From contig NZ_CP096670.1 in assembly GCF_023238625.1 (NCBI RefSeq), forward strand, positions 1,663,501 through 1,727,500: DNA of 64,000 nt, written 5' to 3'. Numbering within the stretch: the stretch's first letter is position 1; every line of letters begins with the position of its first letter. A program made the position numbers and the translations under genes. Source of the DNA: Agarivorans sp. TSD2052 (lineage in GTDB: Bacteria; Pseudomonadota; Gammaproteobacteria; Enterobacterales; Celerinatantimonadaceae). The notes below the pieces were generated by a model. That model worked only from the letters and a program-made list of their open reading frames with translations. It searched no databases and was not told the origin of the DNA. Below are positions 15,976 to 25,153 of this stretch, one piece after another.

Positions 15976-16847
15976 ATTAAGGTGAGAGAGTCGGTGAGTG
16001 TATTCACCGCCCTTGACGCATCTAATTGTTTCACTTGGGTCAACTGGGTATAGCGCGCGGTGGTGTTTAAACTGGCGTGCCCCAGCAAGTGTTGCAAGGA
16101 GCGTAAATCCAAGCCTTGCTCAAGCAGATGGGTGGCATAACAATGGCGCAGCGAGTGAGGACTAATGGGTTTATGAATACCGCAATCGCGCAATACCCGC
16201 TTCAAGGCTTTTTGTACACCGCCTTTATCCATAGGCACATCCACCTGTTTACCTTGGCGCGGAAATAACAAACGCGCATGCCGATGGCTTTGCCAGTGGG
16301 CACGTAAAACCTGAAGGGTGCGATGCGGCATGGGCACTAAGCGGTCTTTACCGCCTTTAGCATCACGCACATGGACGTGCATGGCCTGACTGTCAATATC
16401 ATGAATGGTTAACTGTAAGCCCTCGCTCAAGCGCAGCCCCATGGAATACAACACCAAGAAGAAGACTTGATAGCGGGGTTGTTGAGTCATGCTAATCACT
16501 AAGCCTACTTGCGCAGGGCTTAAGATATCGGGTAAGCGTTTCACTTGAGGGGGTTTTACAATGTTTAACCACTGCCATTGTTTATCGAGGGTGTAGCGAT
16601 AAAAGAACTGCAAGCCATTGCGGTCTAACTTCACGGTGCTCCAGGAATGGCTGCTAATCAGTTGAGCAAAATAGGCCTTTAAATCAGCGGTGCTTAAGGT
16701 GTCTGGGCAGCGGTCAAAGTGGGCAGAAATACGACGTACCGCACGTGAATACGCATCAATGGTAGCTGGGCGTTTCCCTTGTAAGGTTAAATTGGTAAGG
16801 TGTTGTTTATATAAAGCATTATAACGATGTTGTTGGCTAGGGTTCAT
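15966..16847 (-). CDS. Tyrosine recombinase carried by the IS91-family element
   Basis: A 293-residue phage-integrase-type protein: an N-terminal SAM-like core-binding domain, then SMGLRLSEGL (Arg box), SPHSLRHCYATHLLEQG (HxxR), LLGHASLNTTARYTQL (His and nucleophile Tyr). Many IS91-type elements carry such a gene ahead of the transposase. It lacks the IntI-specific extra segment, so it is not an integron integrase. The role in transposition is uncertain. Confidence 0.85.
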   Translation of the reverse strand: MNPSQQHRYNALYKQHLTNLTLQGKRPATIDAYSRAVRRISAHFDRCPDTLSTADLKAYFAQLISSHSWSTVKLDRNGLQFFYRYTLDKQWQWLNIVKPPQVKRLPDILSPAQVGLVISMTQQPRYQVFFLVLYSMGLRLSEGLQLTIHDIDSQAMHVHVRDAKGGKDRLVPMPHRTLQVLRAHWQSHRHARLLFPRQGKQVDVPMDKGGVQKALKRVLRDCGIHKPISPHSLRHCYATHLLEQGLDLRSLQHLLGHASLNTTARYTQLTQVKQLDASRAVNTLTDSLTLMWP

Positions 16848-16937
16848 GCTGCATACTCCGGTTAATCACGACCGATTGGCCGCGTAATATTGAGTATGAG
16901 ATATCTGCTGCTATGCACTCTGCCGCAGAGCGGCTTC

Positions 16938-17037
16938 GTTCAACAAGTTGCTTAAACGGAACTAAAACAGTGGGTTACGTTTCGCTTCGCTACACATTTT
17001 AACCCACAATTTTAGTCCGCTTAGCAAGGCGTTAGAT
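16938..17037 (+). repeat. attC site R3
   Basis: GTTCAAC ... GTTAGAT, with arms CGGAACTAAAA / TTTTAGTCCG and GTGGGTTA / TAACCCAC. Very similar to the site at 19321. Its left core is also the right boundary of the IS91-family element. Confidence 0.85.
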
Positions 17038-17053
17038 TTACTTGGAGGTATGA

Positions 17054-17620
17054 ATGTTATTCACTGGGTTCTTCGCAGTATCGCTAGTTTTTGGCTACTT
17101 GATAGGTGCGTCAAACTCACCTGTCGTAGGAGCATTTCTCACGGCAGCTATAGGTTTAGCTGGCGCGGTATTTGGTGGGAAATATTTCATTGACACGGAA
17201 GATAAGCAAGCCTTTAAAGGTTACGTAGGTTCGGCTCTAGCCATTATTGCAGTAGGTATTTTCTTAGGGGAAATTGCGGGGGAAGCCTTTAGGTATAATT
17301 GGCGCTTTGCTGCTGAGAAATCGTTCCCTTGGAAAAACAGCGAACCTCCTCAAAGTACATATGAAGCACTTGATTGGCTATCGGTTCAGGAACGGTTATC
17401 TGAACTTGGGTATTCCAATAACCAAGTATTCCAATTGTATTCCTTGAGAAACTCCGAGAGAAAGCAATTAGAAACATTACGTAATCAGCAACAGGATGGT
17501 GGTATGGACTCCTTCGAGGTCACTGAAATTTATGATAAAAATGACCCATTCTATAAGCGACTTAATATCGACTCTGGCACGCCAAATCAGCGAAAAGGGC
17601 GAGGTCCCGCAAGTGAGTAA
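17054..17620 (+). CDS. Cassette 3: membrane protein of unknown function (188 aa)
   Basis: Three predicted membrane helices in the first ~75 residues (FFAVSLVFGYLIGA; AFLTAAIGLAGAVFGG; VGSALAIIAVGIFLGEIAG). A soluble, charged C-terminal domain follows, with WLSVQERLSELGYSNNQV, which resembles a short helical repeat. No family recognised. The strong ribosome site GGAGGT fixes the ATG at 17054. Small membrane proteins with a cytosolic tail are common among defence and toxin cassettes, but nothing specific supports that here. Confidence 0.6.
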   Translation: MLFTGFFAVSLVFGYLIGASNSPVVGAFLTAAIGLAGAVFGGKYFIDTEDKQAFKGYVGSALAIIAVGIFLGEIAGEAFRYNWRFAAEKSFPWKNSEPPQSTYEALDWLSVQERLSELGYSNNQVFQLYSLRNSERKQLETLRNQQQDGGMDSFEVTEIYDKNDPFYKRLNIDSGTPNQRKGRGPASE

Positions 17621-17622
17621 GA

Positions 17623-17730
17623 ATCTAACAATCGCATTAAATCTGACTCCGCAAGCCGGCCGCTTTTTTGCAAAAACCAAAGGCGCAAAAAAGCGTCCAA
17701 CTTGCTACGCAGTTTATGCGGGCGTTAGTT
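17623..17730 (+). repeat. attC site R4
   Basis: ATCTAAC ... GTTAGTT with CGCAT/ATGCG inner boxes and arms CCGCTTTTTTGC / GCAAAAAAGCG. Confidence 0.85.
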
Positions 17731-17756
17731 GCTTTGGCGGAAAGTAGGAATAATCA

Positions 17757-18413
17757 TTGATAAAATATCTATACGGGAAGAGTCAATATTTAGAACACTT
17801 TGCTGAAACGGGCAAAGGGTTGTGGTTTCGAGACTTGTTTACTATGGATAAACTCGAGAATGACAATATTAGTGATGACGAGGCAAGAAAGTCTATCCAA
17901 CTTGCTCCAGATGCTATTACTAAAGTCATTATTGCAGGTCGAGAATTCAAAGTAGTACCAGATAAGCCTATAACGTTTTCCCAAGCGCCAAGAAGATGCC
18001 ATGTTCTGTGCTTAAGCGAAAAAGGCCATGATAAGGAGCTTTTTGAACTATTTAAGGCTGATATATGTATTGGCATTAATGTAGCGAAACTTGTGGAGTT
18101 AATTGAAACAGCAAATAAACACTTAGGTTTAGAGGTTATTACTGATTCAATTACTTACTATGAGCGTGAAAACGAAATCCTCGATCTTTCTCAGGTGCAG
18201 TTGGCGTTTGTAAAACCATCCGACCCGTACAGCAGGGAGCATGAATTTCGTATTGCTGTATTTTGGCCTCAGGACAGCTCATCACAGCTAGCAACTGAAT
18301 CACATGGAAAAATTAATGTTTTCCATGCTAGTGGAACACCTGATGACCATATTACGTTTAACTTTGAGGGCCCTGCATATGAAGAAGTGGTGCACTCAGT
18401 TACACGCACCTGA
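17757..18413 (+). CDS. Cassette 4: unknown protein with DUF2971-like features (218 aa)
   Basis: Probable TTG start with AGGA upstream. The protein begins KYLYGKSQYLEHF, has WFRDLFTMDKLEN early on, a middle RCHVLCLSEKG, and a late AFVKPSDPYSREHEFRIAVFW. The last resembles the 'F.K...Y..E.E.R' closing motif of DUF2971-type proteins, but the match is partial and I do not assign the family. It is an attC-bounded cassette whose stop codon is inside the attC core. Confidence 0.55.
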   Translation: MIKYLYGKSQYLEHFAETGKGLWFRDLFTMDKLENDNISDDEARKSIQLAPDAITKVIIAGREFKVVPDKPITFSQAPRRCHVLCLSEKGHDKELFELFKADICIGINVAKLVELIETANKHLGLEVITDSITYYERENEILDLSQVQLAFVKPSDPYSREHEFRIAVFWPQDSSSQLATESHGKINVFHASGTPDDHITFNFEGPAYEEVVHSVTRT

Positions 18414-18505
18414 CAAGAAATTTAAGAGTGATTCACAACGCTCAGCGCTTTCACTTCAAGCCAGTTTAGTGTTTATGGCACAATGCTTTAGGTGAGGTGT
18501 TAGTT
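18408..18505 (+). repeat. attC site R5
   Basis: ACCTGAC ... GTTAGTT, with AATTTAAGAGTG arm opposite the late TTAGTG..TTTAGGT segments. It resembles the attC type common in Vibrio chromosomal integrons. Confidence 0.75.
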
Positions 18506-18528
18506 GCTATCACACATATGAGGTATCG

Positions 18529-19326
18529 ATGTCTATTGAACAAAACTTTGAAAGCTATCAACTAGCTATTAGTAATGCGCTAAAACTAGAGCAAGATCGA
18601 ATTCGGCACCTGATTGGTAGTGATCATTGGCTAACTGATGGGGAGCATAAAGAATATATCTTACGTGATGTAATATCGGGGTTTATTCCCGAGTCCTATC
18701 GTGTCGGGAGTGGTTTCGTATGCTATCCCAGTCAGAAAAAAAGCTCGGGTCAAATTGATGTATTGATTACATCACGTAATTTCCCAACGCTATATAAACA
18801 AGGCGACTTACAGTTTGTAACAGCGGACGCTACACGTGCAATAATTGAAGTAAAAACTACAATTTCTAGAGGAAAGCAATTACATAAAGTGATTGGGAAG
18901 TTATGTGATCAGATAGAAGCTCTTCGAGAACTAAATAGTGATTGTTGGTGTGGCTTATTTATCTATGATGCAGGGACGTTATCAGAAGAGGTAGTACTAA
19001 AAACACTACAAGCTAATGTTGCTAATTGCAGCAAAAGAGTCATTAATTGTGTGTCTGTTGGGGATAAAAAATTCATTCGATACTGGGCTAATGGACATCC
19101 ACAAAGTAGATTACCTAGACAGCCAATTTGGCACGCATATAATTTAAAAAAACTTTCCGCACCGTACTTTATTAGTAACTTGATTGCAGAGTGCTCTCCG
19201 GACTATGAAGGTGATCAAGCAACAGCAATGTTCCCTTTGAGAGGGGAATACGGAAAAGAAAGACTGAAGTCCTATTATGCATTTTTGGGTAGCGATAGTG
19301 TATCTAGATTTGACGAACGCAACTAA
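18529..19326 (+). CDS. Cassette 5: DUF6602-type putative nuclease
   Basis: A 265-residue protein. The region GEHKEYILRDVISGFIPESY, then VGSGFV, SSGQIDVLI and ATRAIIEVKTT follows the DUF6602 pattern (H/E near the N-terminus, 'LP..Y.V..G', 'S.Q.D', 'EVK'). The D and ExK residues fit a PD-(D/E)XK nuclease active site. Members occur in defence-linked loci, but biochemical activity is not established from sequence. ATG with GAGG upstream; attC sites on both sides. Confidence 0.65.
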   Translation: MSIEQNFESYQLAISNALKLEQDRIRHLIGSDHWLTDGEHKEYILRDVISGFIPESYRVGSGFVCYPSQKKSSGQIDVLITSRNFPTLYKQGDLQFVTADATRAIIEVKTTISRGKQLHKVIGKLCDQIEALRELNSDCWCGLFIYDAGTLSEEVVLKTLQANVANCSKRVINCVSVGDKKFIRYWANGHPQSRLPRQPIWHAYNLKKLSAPYFISNLIAECSPDYEGDQATAMFPLRGEYGKERLKSYYAFLGSDSVSRFDERN

Positions 19327-19430
19327 CAAGGCAATTAAACGGAACTAAAACAGTGGGTTACGTTTCGCTCCGCTCCACATTATAACCCACTGCTTTAGTC
19401 CGCTTATTGCGGCGTTAGCAAGTAATTCAA
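19321..19430 (+). repeat. attC site R6
   Basis: AACTAAC ... GTTAGCA, nearly the same sequence as R3 through the paired arms (CGGAACTAAAA, GTGGGTTA / TAACCCAC). Confidence 0.85.
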
Positions 19431-19515
19431 TAGATGTGCTACACATGAGCGCATCAAGCTCAATAAAAGGCAGAGGTAGCTAGCGACAATTATTGTTGTA
19501 GCGAAAAATAAATTT

Positions 19516-20346
19516 ATGGCAAAAGTTAATAAAAGGTCAGAACAAAGCAAATTAATTGGAGAACATCCAAATTCTGGCGTTTTCTTTGATTGGTTTGAAT
19601 GCGAAGACACAGCAGCAACAGACGGAAAGAAGCATAGAAAGTTAACCAATAAAGGACTAGCAAATGATGCACTTGTTGATTATTTGTCCAACAGGATATT
19701 AAAACATCATGTAGCCCCCTCTCGTCTAGCTCGGATACAAAAAAAGAAGCAAATTTTAGGAAAGCATCAGTTTAAGGGGTATATGGATGACACAATGCCT
19801 TTTCCCGTTAAGTCTTTTACTACACAAAAAGGTAATTTAGGGGAAATAATTTTGGGTGAGTATTTAAGCGCATCCACAGCTTTAGAGTTATTAGTTTATA
19901 AGCTTCATTATAACCCTAACGTAGAGCAGTCTATGAAAGGGGATGATATTTTACTTTTTGAAAAAGGCGATGTTCAGAGTAAAATTATCATGGGAGAAGC
20001 CAAGTTTAGGGCAACCAAAAGTAAACAAGCTCTAGATGACATTGTTAGTTCTTTAACAACCAAAAATTTACCTATTTCCTTAACTTTTGTTTGCGATAGG
20101 TTAGAAGGAATGGGAGAAATCGGTTTAGCAGATGAAATTGATAACCTGATTTCTAATCTTCACAAATCTAAAACTCCTATCACTTATGTTGGTTTTTATC
20201 ACAGTGATATTAATTTATATAAAACCATAGAGAAACATTTAAATTCAGAGAATAAAAACCTTGTAGTTGTTTCCTACAGTGAAAACAATCCCGCGCAAAT
20301 AGTGAAAGATAGTTTTGACGCAGCGTTAAAAATGATAATGGGTTAA
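19516..20346 (+). CDS. hamA: HamA-like nuclease of a Hachiman antiphage system (DUF1837)
   Basis: A 276-residue protein with the DUF1837 hallmarks: KGNLGEIILGEYL (Glu110), MKGDDILLFE (Asp143/144) and IIMGEAKFR (Glu161, Lys163). Together these form a PD-(D/E)XK-type active site, as in HamA. The next gene is a large SF2 helicase starting 2 bp downstream, the standard HamA-HamB layout. In Hachiman, HamB senses damaged or unusual DNA ends and releases HamA nuclease, giving abortive protection. Here both genes lie in one attC-bounded cassette. The DNA is markedly AT-rich against its neighbours, which fits recent transfer. Confidence 0.82.
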   Translation: MAKVNKRSEQSKLIGEHPNSGVFFDWFECEDTAATDGKKHRKLTNKGLANDALVDYLSNRILKHHVAPSRLARIQKKKQILGKHQFKGYMDDTMPFPVKSFTTQKGNLGEIILGEYLSASTALELLVYKLHYNPNVEQSMKGDDILLFEKGDVQSKIIMGEAKFRATKSKQALDDIVSSLTTKNLPISLTFVCDRLEGMGEIGLADEIDNLISNLHKSKTPITYVGFYHSDINLYKTIEKHLNSENKNLVVVSYSENNPAQIVKDSFDAALKMIMG

Positions 20347-20348
20347 TT

Positions 20349-23300
20349 GTGAATATAGATAACGCACTAAACTTATTTGCTGAATTTGAAAGTGACAGTT
20401 TTGTACAAAACTTAATAGCTCAATCGAATGCTAAAAATATATTACTAGAAGTAAAAGAGCCTGAAGAAAATCATCCTAGTTTTACAGAAGGACTTGATGA
20501 AAGAATAACAAGTATAGCATTCACATATCTTTCAATTGGGTGTGCTTTAAGAGAGAACGGAGAAAATAGTGATATTGCTTCTGCCGCTTTTGAAAAAGCA
20601 GGAGATATTATTCACTATATCAATTCACCTGATAGTATTAATCATGAAAATAGTAATTTTTTACTGGTTATTAGTAGTTTGTCTTTTTACTTAGCAACGC
20701 AATACTCAAAATCATTTATTGTTATTAAAAAAGTTGAAGTTACCTCGCCACTGATTAGTTTAGTTAGTTTTTTTCTAAAAAAGGATTTCAAAAACTTACT
20801 TAATGAGATAAATAAAGTTCAATTGAATGATGAATATTTAGATGATTCAATTAGTCAACTTGGGGGAGAATTGGAGAGAAATAATAAGTATTACACAGCT
20901 ATATTATCTAAAGCTCTTAACTTGATTTTAGAGTATATTTATTCGGGTAAAGAAGAGTTTCTCGCAGTTGCTCAAGACCACATCAATGATATAAAACAGT
21001 TATCATCTATTGATGATGAGCCTGTTACTTGGTGGATTGCTCGATTATTAATTATTTTGATAAATACGTTTAAAACATATTCCTTTTGGAATGTTTTGCC
21101 TAAATTAATTGAACATAAAATAACTGATAATTATGTGACGCAATTAGCCTTAAACGATCCCCCAATAACAGAAATGTTTTATGCACAATATAACGCTGTA
21201 CAAGCTATGCAAATCTCTTCTGATATCGTACTTAGTTTACCCACTAGTAGTGGTAAAACCAGAATTGCAGAAGTTGCTATTTTAGAAGCTCTGGTTAATA
21301 ACCCGTTATCTAAAGTACTCTACCTTGCACCATTTCGTTCATTATCTTATGAAGTAGAAGAGTCAATGGATAAAATGTTCTCACCATTAGGTTTCACAAC
21401 GACATTATTATATGGGGGAGGGCAATATAGTAAATTAGATAAAGCTTTGATCGAAAATTCAAATGTAATTATAGCCACGCCTGAAAAAGCTAAGGCAATT
21501 ATAAGAGCAGATGAAGATATAGCCAATGGTATAGATTTATTAATTATAGATGAAGGTCACTTGCTTGGTGCAGATGAAAGGTTAATTAAAATTGAGCTTT
21601 TTATTGAAGAGCTTAAACATCATATTAAGAAAAATGATGGAAAAATTATTTTATTGTCTGCGGTATTACCTAATACAAAAGACATTTCGAAATGGATTTC
21701 TAATGACGAAAATAATATCTATGAAACAGATAAGACAATTGCTAACAAAAGATTTGGAATTGCAAAATGGACGCATGCTAAAAATATAAATATAGAGTGG
21801 TTAGGTGAACCAAAATCATTTAATCAGAATTTTATTAAAAAGTTTCTTCCGCCAAAAGCAAGAACAAAATATTTCCCAGACGTTAAAAGTGAGGGTATAG
21901 CTTCATTAGCTTTAAAGCTATCTCAATCAGGGACTGTATTGTTATTTGTAGCACAGGCTCGGTATGTTCTGACTAGTGCTCGAAGAGTACTTAAAGCAAT
22001 GGGTGGGACAGCTAAAAAGCATAGCTATCGAAATGTAAACCTTCTTGAGACGTTCAAACTAGCTTGCTGTGAAGCTGGAGTTGAAGAGATATTTAAGTTA
22101 GCTGAATACGGCGTTCTTTGCCATTTTGGAAAGTTACCAACAGAAGTTAGAGTCCTAATAGAGCAATTAATGCGTTCGGAGAAGGTAAAAGTAATTGTTT
22201 CTACTTCTAGTCTTGGACAAGGTGTAAATATTGGTATATCTACGGTGATATTTTCTGATGTATTTATGAATCATCAAGAAGAAAGAAGAATAGGCTCAAA
22301 AGATTTTTGGAATATTGCAGGTCGAGCAGGACGAGCTTTTTCTGATATTGAAGGTAAAGTTTTATACTGTATAGATGAAACAAATTGGAGCAAAGAGAGA
22401 GATCTTCAACTTTGTGCATCATATTTTGATTTTTCTAAAATGGAACACGCACAAAGTGGTCTATTGGCTATGATTAAGACGTTAAAAAATGTTGCAGCTA
22501 GATGTAAGGTTAGTTTTGATTTGTTATTAGAATTGGTAGCTGATAATGATTTTTCAAGATTAAAAGAAGGGAATAACGATTATTCCTCTAGCTTTATAGA
22601 GATTTTTGATTGGCTCGATGACACATTACTTGCTTTAGATTACAAGAATAATGCATCCCTAAGTGCAGATCCTTCAAGTTGGATAGATGATGTGTTTCGT
22701 TGTTCTCTTGCTCATATTCAGGCAGAGAAAGATGAAGACGTATCGCAAGATAAGGTAATTGAATTTCTTAAAAGTAGAAATAAAGCAGTAATTAAAATGG
22801 CTGGCGATCCTTCAAATTGGGAAGGCATCGTAAAGTCTGGAATACCATTAAGCTCTTCGTCAGTATTAGATAATTATATAGAGCATATAAAAGAAATAAC
22901 TGCTTTATATAATGACTCAGACAAAGATGTTAGTAACCTCATTGAACTTTCAAAAGGCGTTGAAAACTTGATTCAACAAATGCCTACAGTTTCTTTTAAA
23001 CATGCTTTTGATGAGGAAGAAATAAATAAGGTTCGTAAGAAGTGGTTTAGTGCAGCACCACTTTCCGAAATAACAGATTTTGAAAATGGTCAGGAAATTT
23101 GTGTTTCTTATTTTTCGATGACATTGCCTTGGGCGATTAATGCAATTGTCAGAAAATTATATGATTTAGATTTAGAGGATGAAGCTGAATTAATAGAAGA
23201 GTTGGCTTTATATTGTGAAATAGGTGTTCCAAATATGGATGCTATTCAGATTTACTTGGCTGGAATAAAGTCAAGAGTTGCAGCTTTAGATTTGAGTAAT

Positions 23301-23687
23301 GTCTTAAATGACAAAACCAAAGGCGTTAATAAATCAAAGTTATTGGATTTACTAAATAAATATGCATTAGATATTGAGTTGAAGTGTTCAGATACAACAC
23401 TTAAATGGGTTGAGTTGTTTAATGTTGGTTTATCAAATGAAGTTAAGGAACCCATTACTGAAATCGTTAACTTTACATTAGCAGAAACAACAAAGAGTGA
23501 CATATTAAATGTTAGAGGATTTAATGATGGATTTTATTTATGCAGTCCTAACTTTGAAGACAAAGTAAAAATTAAATCATCAAAAGACTTACCTTTTAAA
23601 GATGTGTCAAATAACCCCAAAGTTTTTTTTGGTCGCGACGGAGAAATTTGGAAAATGAAAATTAGGGGGGAGTTAGGAGTCCTATAG
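20349..23687 (+). CDS. hamB: HamB-like superfamily 2 helicase of a Hachiman system
   Basis: A 1112-residue protein with GTG start. The N-terminal ~290 residues are helical and probably contact HamA. Helicase motifs follow: Walker A LPTSSGKTRIAE near residue 300, LIIDEGHLLG (motif II, DEGH) near 400, LLSAVLPN (motif III) and NIAGRAGRAF (motif VI) near 655. The long C-terminal ~450-residue domain has no motif I can name. Length and order match HamB. No frameshift is visible. It is the largest cassette gene in the array, and its attC is interrupted by an IS3-family insertion. Confidence 0.82.
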   Translation: MNIDNALNLFAEFESDSFVQNLIAQSNAKNILLEVKEPEENHPSFTEGLDERITSIAFTYLSIGCALRENGENSDIASAAFEKAGDIIHYINSPDSINHENSNFLLVISSLSFYLATQYSKSFIVIKKVEVTSPLISLVSFFLKKDFKNLLNEINKVQLNDEYLDDSISQLGGELERNNKYYTAILSKALNLILEYIYSGKEEFLAVAQDHINDIKQLSSIDDEPVTWWIARLLIILINTFKTYSFWNVLPKLIEHKITDNYVTQLALNDPPITEMFYAQYNAVQAMQISSDIVLSLPTSSGKTRIAEVAILEALVNNPLSKVLYLAPFRSLSYEVEESMDKMFSPLGFTTTLLYGGGQYSKLDKALIENSNVIIATPEKAKAIIRADEDIANGIDLLIIDEGHLLGADERLIKIELFIEELKHHIKKNDGKIILLSAVLPNTKDISKWISNDENNIYETDKTIANKRFGIAKWTHAKNINIEWLGEPKSFNQNFIKKFLPPKARTKYFPDVKSEGIASLALKLSQSGTVLLFVAQARYVLTSARRVLKAMGGTAKKHSYRNVNLLETFKLACCEAGVEEIFKLAEYGVLCHFGKLPTEVRVLIEQLMRSEKVKVIVSTSSLGQGVNIGISTVIFSDVFMNHQEERRIGSKDFWNIAGRAGRAFSDIEGKVLYCIDETNWSKERDLQLCASYFDFSKMEHAQSGLLAMIKTLKNVAARCKVSFDLLLELVADNDFSRLKEGNNDYSSSFIEIFDWLDDTLLALDYKNNASLSADPSSWIDDVFRCSLAHIQAEKDEDVSQDKVIEFLKSRNKAVIKMAGDPSNWEGIVKSGIPLSSSSVLDNYIEHIKEITALYNDSDKDVSNLIELSKGVENLIQQMPTVSFKHAFDEEEINKVRKKWFSAAPLSEITDFENGQEICVSYFSMTLPWAINAIVRKLYDLDLEDEAELIEELALYCEIGVPNMDAIQIYLAGIKSRVAALDLSNVLNDKTKGVNKSKLLDLLNKYALDIELKCSDTTLKWVELFNVGLSNEVKEPITEIVNFTLAETTKSDILNVRGFNDGFYLCSPNFEDKVKIKSSKDLPFKDVSNNPKVFFGRDGEIWKMKIRGELGVL

Positions 23688-23844
23688 CTATTATCATGGT
23701 GATCAGGAATTAGTTCTTATAGGGTAATAGAATAAATATCTTACTCGTTAGTTTAGTTCCAATTATTACTAACCAGAACTTTAAACGGAACATTGTAGTT
23801 GATCCGATTCAGTAGACACTTCACTCAAACAAGATGAGGTGTTT

Positions 23845-24186
23845 ATGCCAGCTTATAAAACAGGTAAAAAAACTCAGCAATACACAACTGAATTCAAAGC
23901 AACCGCCGTTAAATTAACCCACTTGGCAGGTGCTACAGTTAAAGGAGTTGCAGAGTCACTCGACATTCATCCGTTCATGTTATCTCGGTGGCGAAAGGAT
24001 TATCGCGAGGGGAAAATCATGTCTGATAGAAGACGGAAAAAACTAAGCAAACCCATGAATCTTTCTGAAAATGAAAAAATTGCTGAGCTTCAAAAGAAAG
24101 TAAAACAACTTGAACTGGAGAATGATTTGCTAAAAAAGTGGCAACGATTCGTCGCGGAGGAAAGTCGACGAGATTCCGATTCATAA
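23845..24186 (+). CDS. IS3-family OrfA (helix-turn-helix)
   Basis: A 113-residue protein from ATG 23845. An N-terminal HTH region (YTTEFKATAVKLTH...KGVAESLDIHPFMLSRWRKDY) binds the ends, and a C-terminal leucine-zipper-like coiled coil (AELQKKVKQLELENDLLKKW) multimerises. The slippery A6G tract at about 24132-24138, ahead of the OrfA stop, is where -1 ribosomal frameshifting would make the OrfAB fusion. Confidence 0.88.
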   Translation: MPAYKTGKKTQQYTTEFKATAVKLTHLAGATVKGVAESLDIHPFMLSRWRKDYREGKIMSDRRRKKLSKPMNLSENEKIAELQKKVKQLELENDLLKKWQRFVAEESRRDSDS

Positions 24187-25033
24187 GCCATTATAAGCAA
24201 CGCTTTCCCATCACCATGATGTGTCAGTTTCTTAAGGTGTCTCGCTCTGGTTACTATGCCTTCTGTAAACGAAAAGTGAGCCGCCACTGGCTCGTTGATA
24301 AGCAACTCGCCTATCGGATAGAGAAGATATTTACAAAGAGCAGAGAGACTTATGGCAGTCCTCGCGTCCATGCAGAATTAAAGCGAGCAGGTATCCACAC
24401 CAGCAAAAAACGCGTGGCGAGGTTGATGAGAGAGAGCGCGGCCTTAAAGCCCGTTGTTCAAGGGTTTACATTAAAATGGCTAAGCTACATCGATTCTATC
24501 AATCGATAAAAAATATTCGCAAAGATATGCCAAAACCAACTGCTGTTAACGAACAATGGGCAGGAGACTTAACCTATATTCGTCAAGGTAATCGTTGGTT
24601 ATACCTAGCAGTGGTTATCGACCTCTATTCACGAAAAGTGATTGGTTGGTCGATGAATCACCGTAAAACAACAGCAGTAACGATGGCGTCGTTGCACATG
24701 GCTTTTAGAAATAGAAAGCCACAGGCTGGATTGGTGTTTCACACTGACAGAGGCGCTGAGTACAGAGCTCATGAAGTTCAATCACTGTTAAGTAAGTACG
24801 GCGTAACACCGAGTATGAATCGACCAGGGCATTGTACAGACAACGCAGAAATGGAATCGTTTTTTCATACCTTAAAAGGAGAACTCATTAAATCGAATCA
24901 CTTTACAAGTGAGTGGGATTTGAGAGATAAAGTAGCAGGTTATGTGCAGCATTTTTATAATCGTTTTAGACTGCACTCAAGTTTAAAATACTTAAGTCCA
25001 GTAGAATACGAAGGCAGAGCAAAGGAAGCGTAA
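24138..25033 (+). pseudogene. IS3-family OrfB transposase, frameshifted
   Basis: The first part (MATIRRGGKSTRF...RVARLMRESAALKPVVQ) ends in the wrong frame after about 24460. The rest resumes in another frame as MAKLHRFYQSIKNIRKDMPK and carries the DDE catalytic core: GDLTYIRQGN (Asp), HTDRGAEY (Asp) and DNAEMESFFHTLK (Glu). One small indel near the GGGTTTACATTAAAATGG segment explains the break. All catalytic residues are otherwise intact. Confidence 0.85.
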
Positions 25034-25153
25034 CCGGTGTCTACTTTATCGGGGGAAGATCATTCGTAACAGTTGGCTCGGTTCCGCTTCGTTTCACATT
25101 TTAGCCAACTATTACTCACCGCTTAAGGCGGCGTTAAGTTTCGAGGAGGTGTT

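Larger units (their letters stand above)
14716..16937 (-). mobile_element. IS91-family element with accessory tyrosine recombinase
   Basis: Contains an HUH transposase and an upstream integrase gene on the minus strand and no terminal inverted repeats, as expected for IS91-type rolling-circle elements. The left end follows GTTGAAC (an attC core) and the right end precedes GTTCAACAAG. GAAC/CAAG is the known insertion preference of IS91. Exact ends are inferred from the attC cores on each side. Confidence 0.75.
23795..25061 (+). mobile_element. IS3-family insertion sequence (1267 bp)
   Basis: 25-bp imperfect terminal inverted repeats (inner end ...AGTAGACAC on both sides) and a 3-bp target duplication ATT at 23792-23794 and 25062-25064. 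It encodes the usual two overlapping frames. The copy is probably inactive because of the OrfB frameshift. Confidence 0.88.
23767..25139 (+). repeat. attC site R7, split by an IS3-family insertion
   Basis: The left piece (TACTAAC to GGAACATT, 23767-23794) and right piece (CGTAACAGTTGG ... GTTAAGT, 25065-25139) join after removal of the insertion and one ATT into a normal attC of the R3/R6 type (CGGAAC...; GTTGGCT / AGCCAAC arms). Confidence 0.75.

Noticed and set aside
15966-16847. Second integron integrase
   Set aside because: Lacks the IntI-specific extra segment and is joined to an IS91 transposase, so it belongs to that element.
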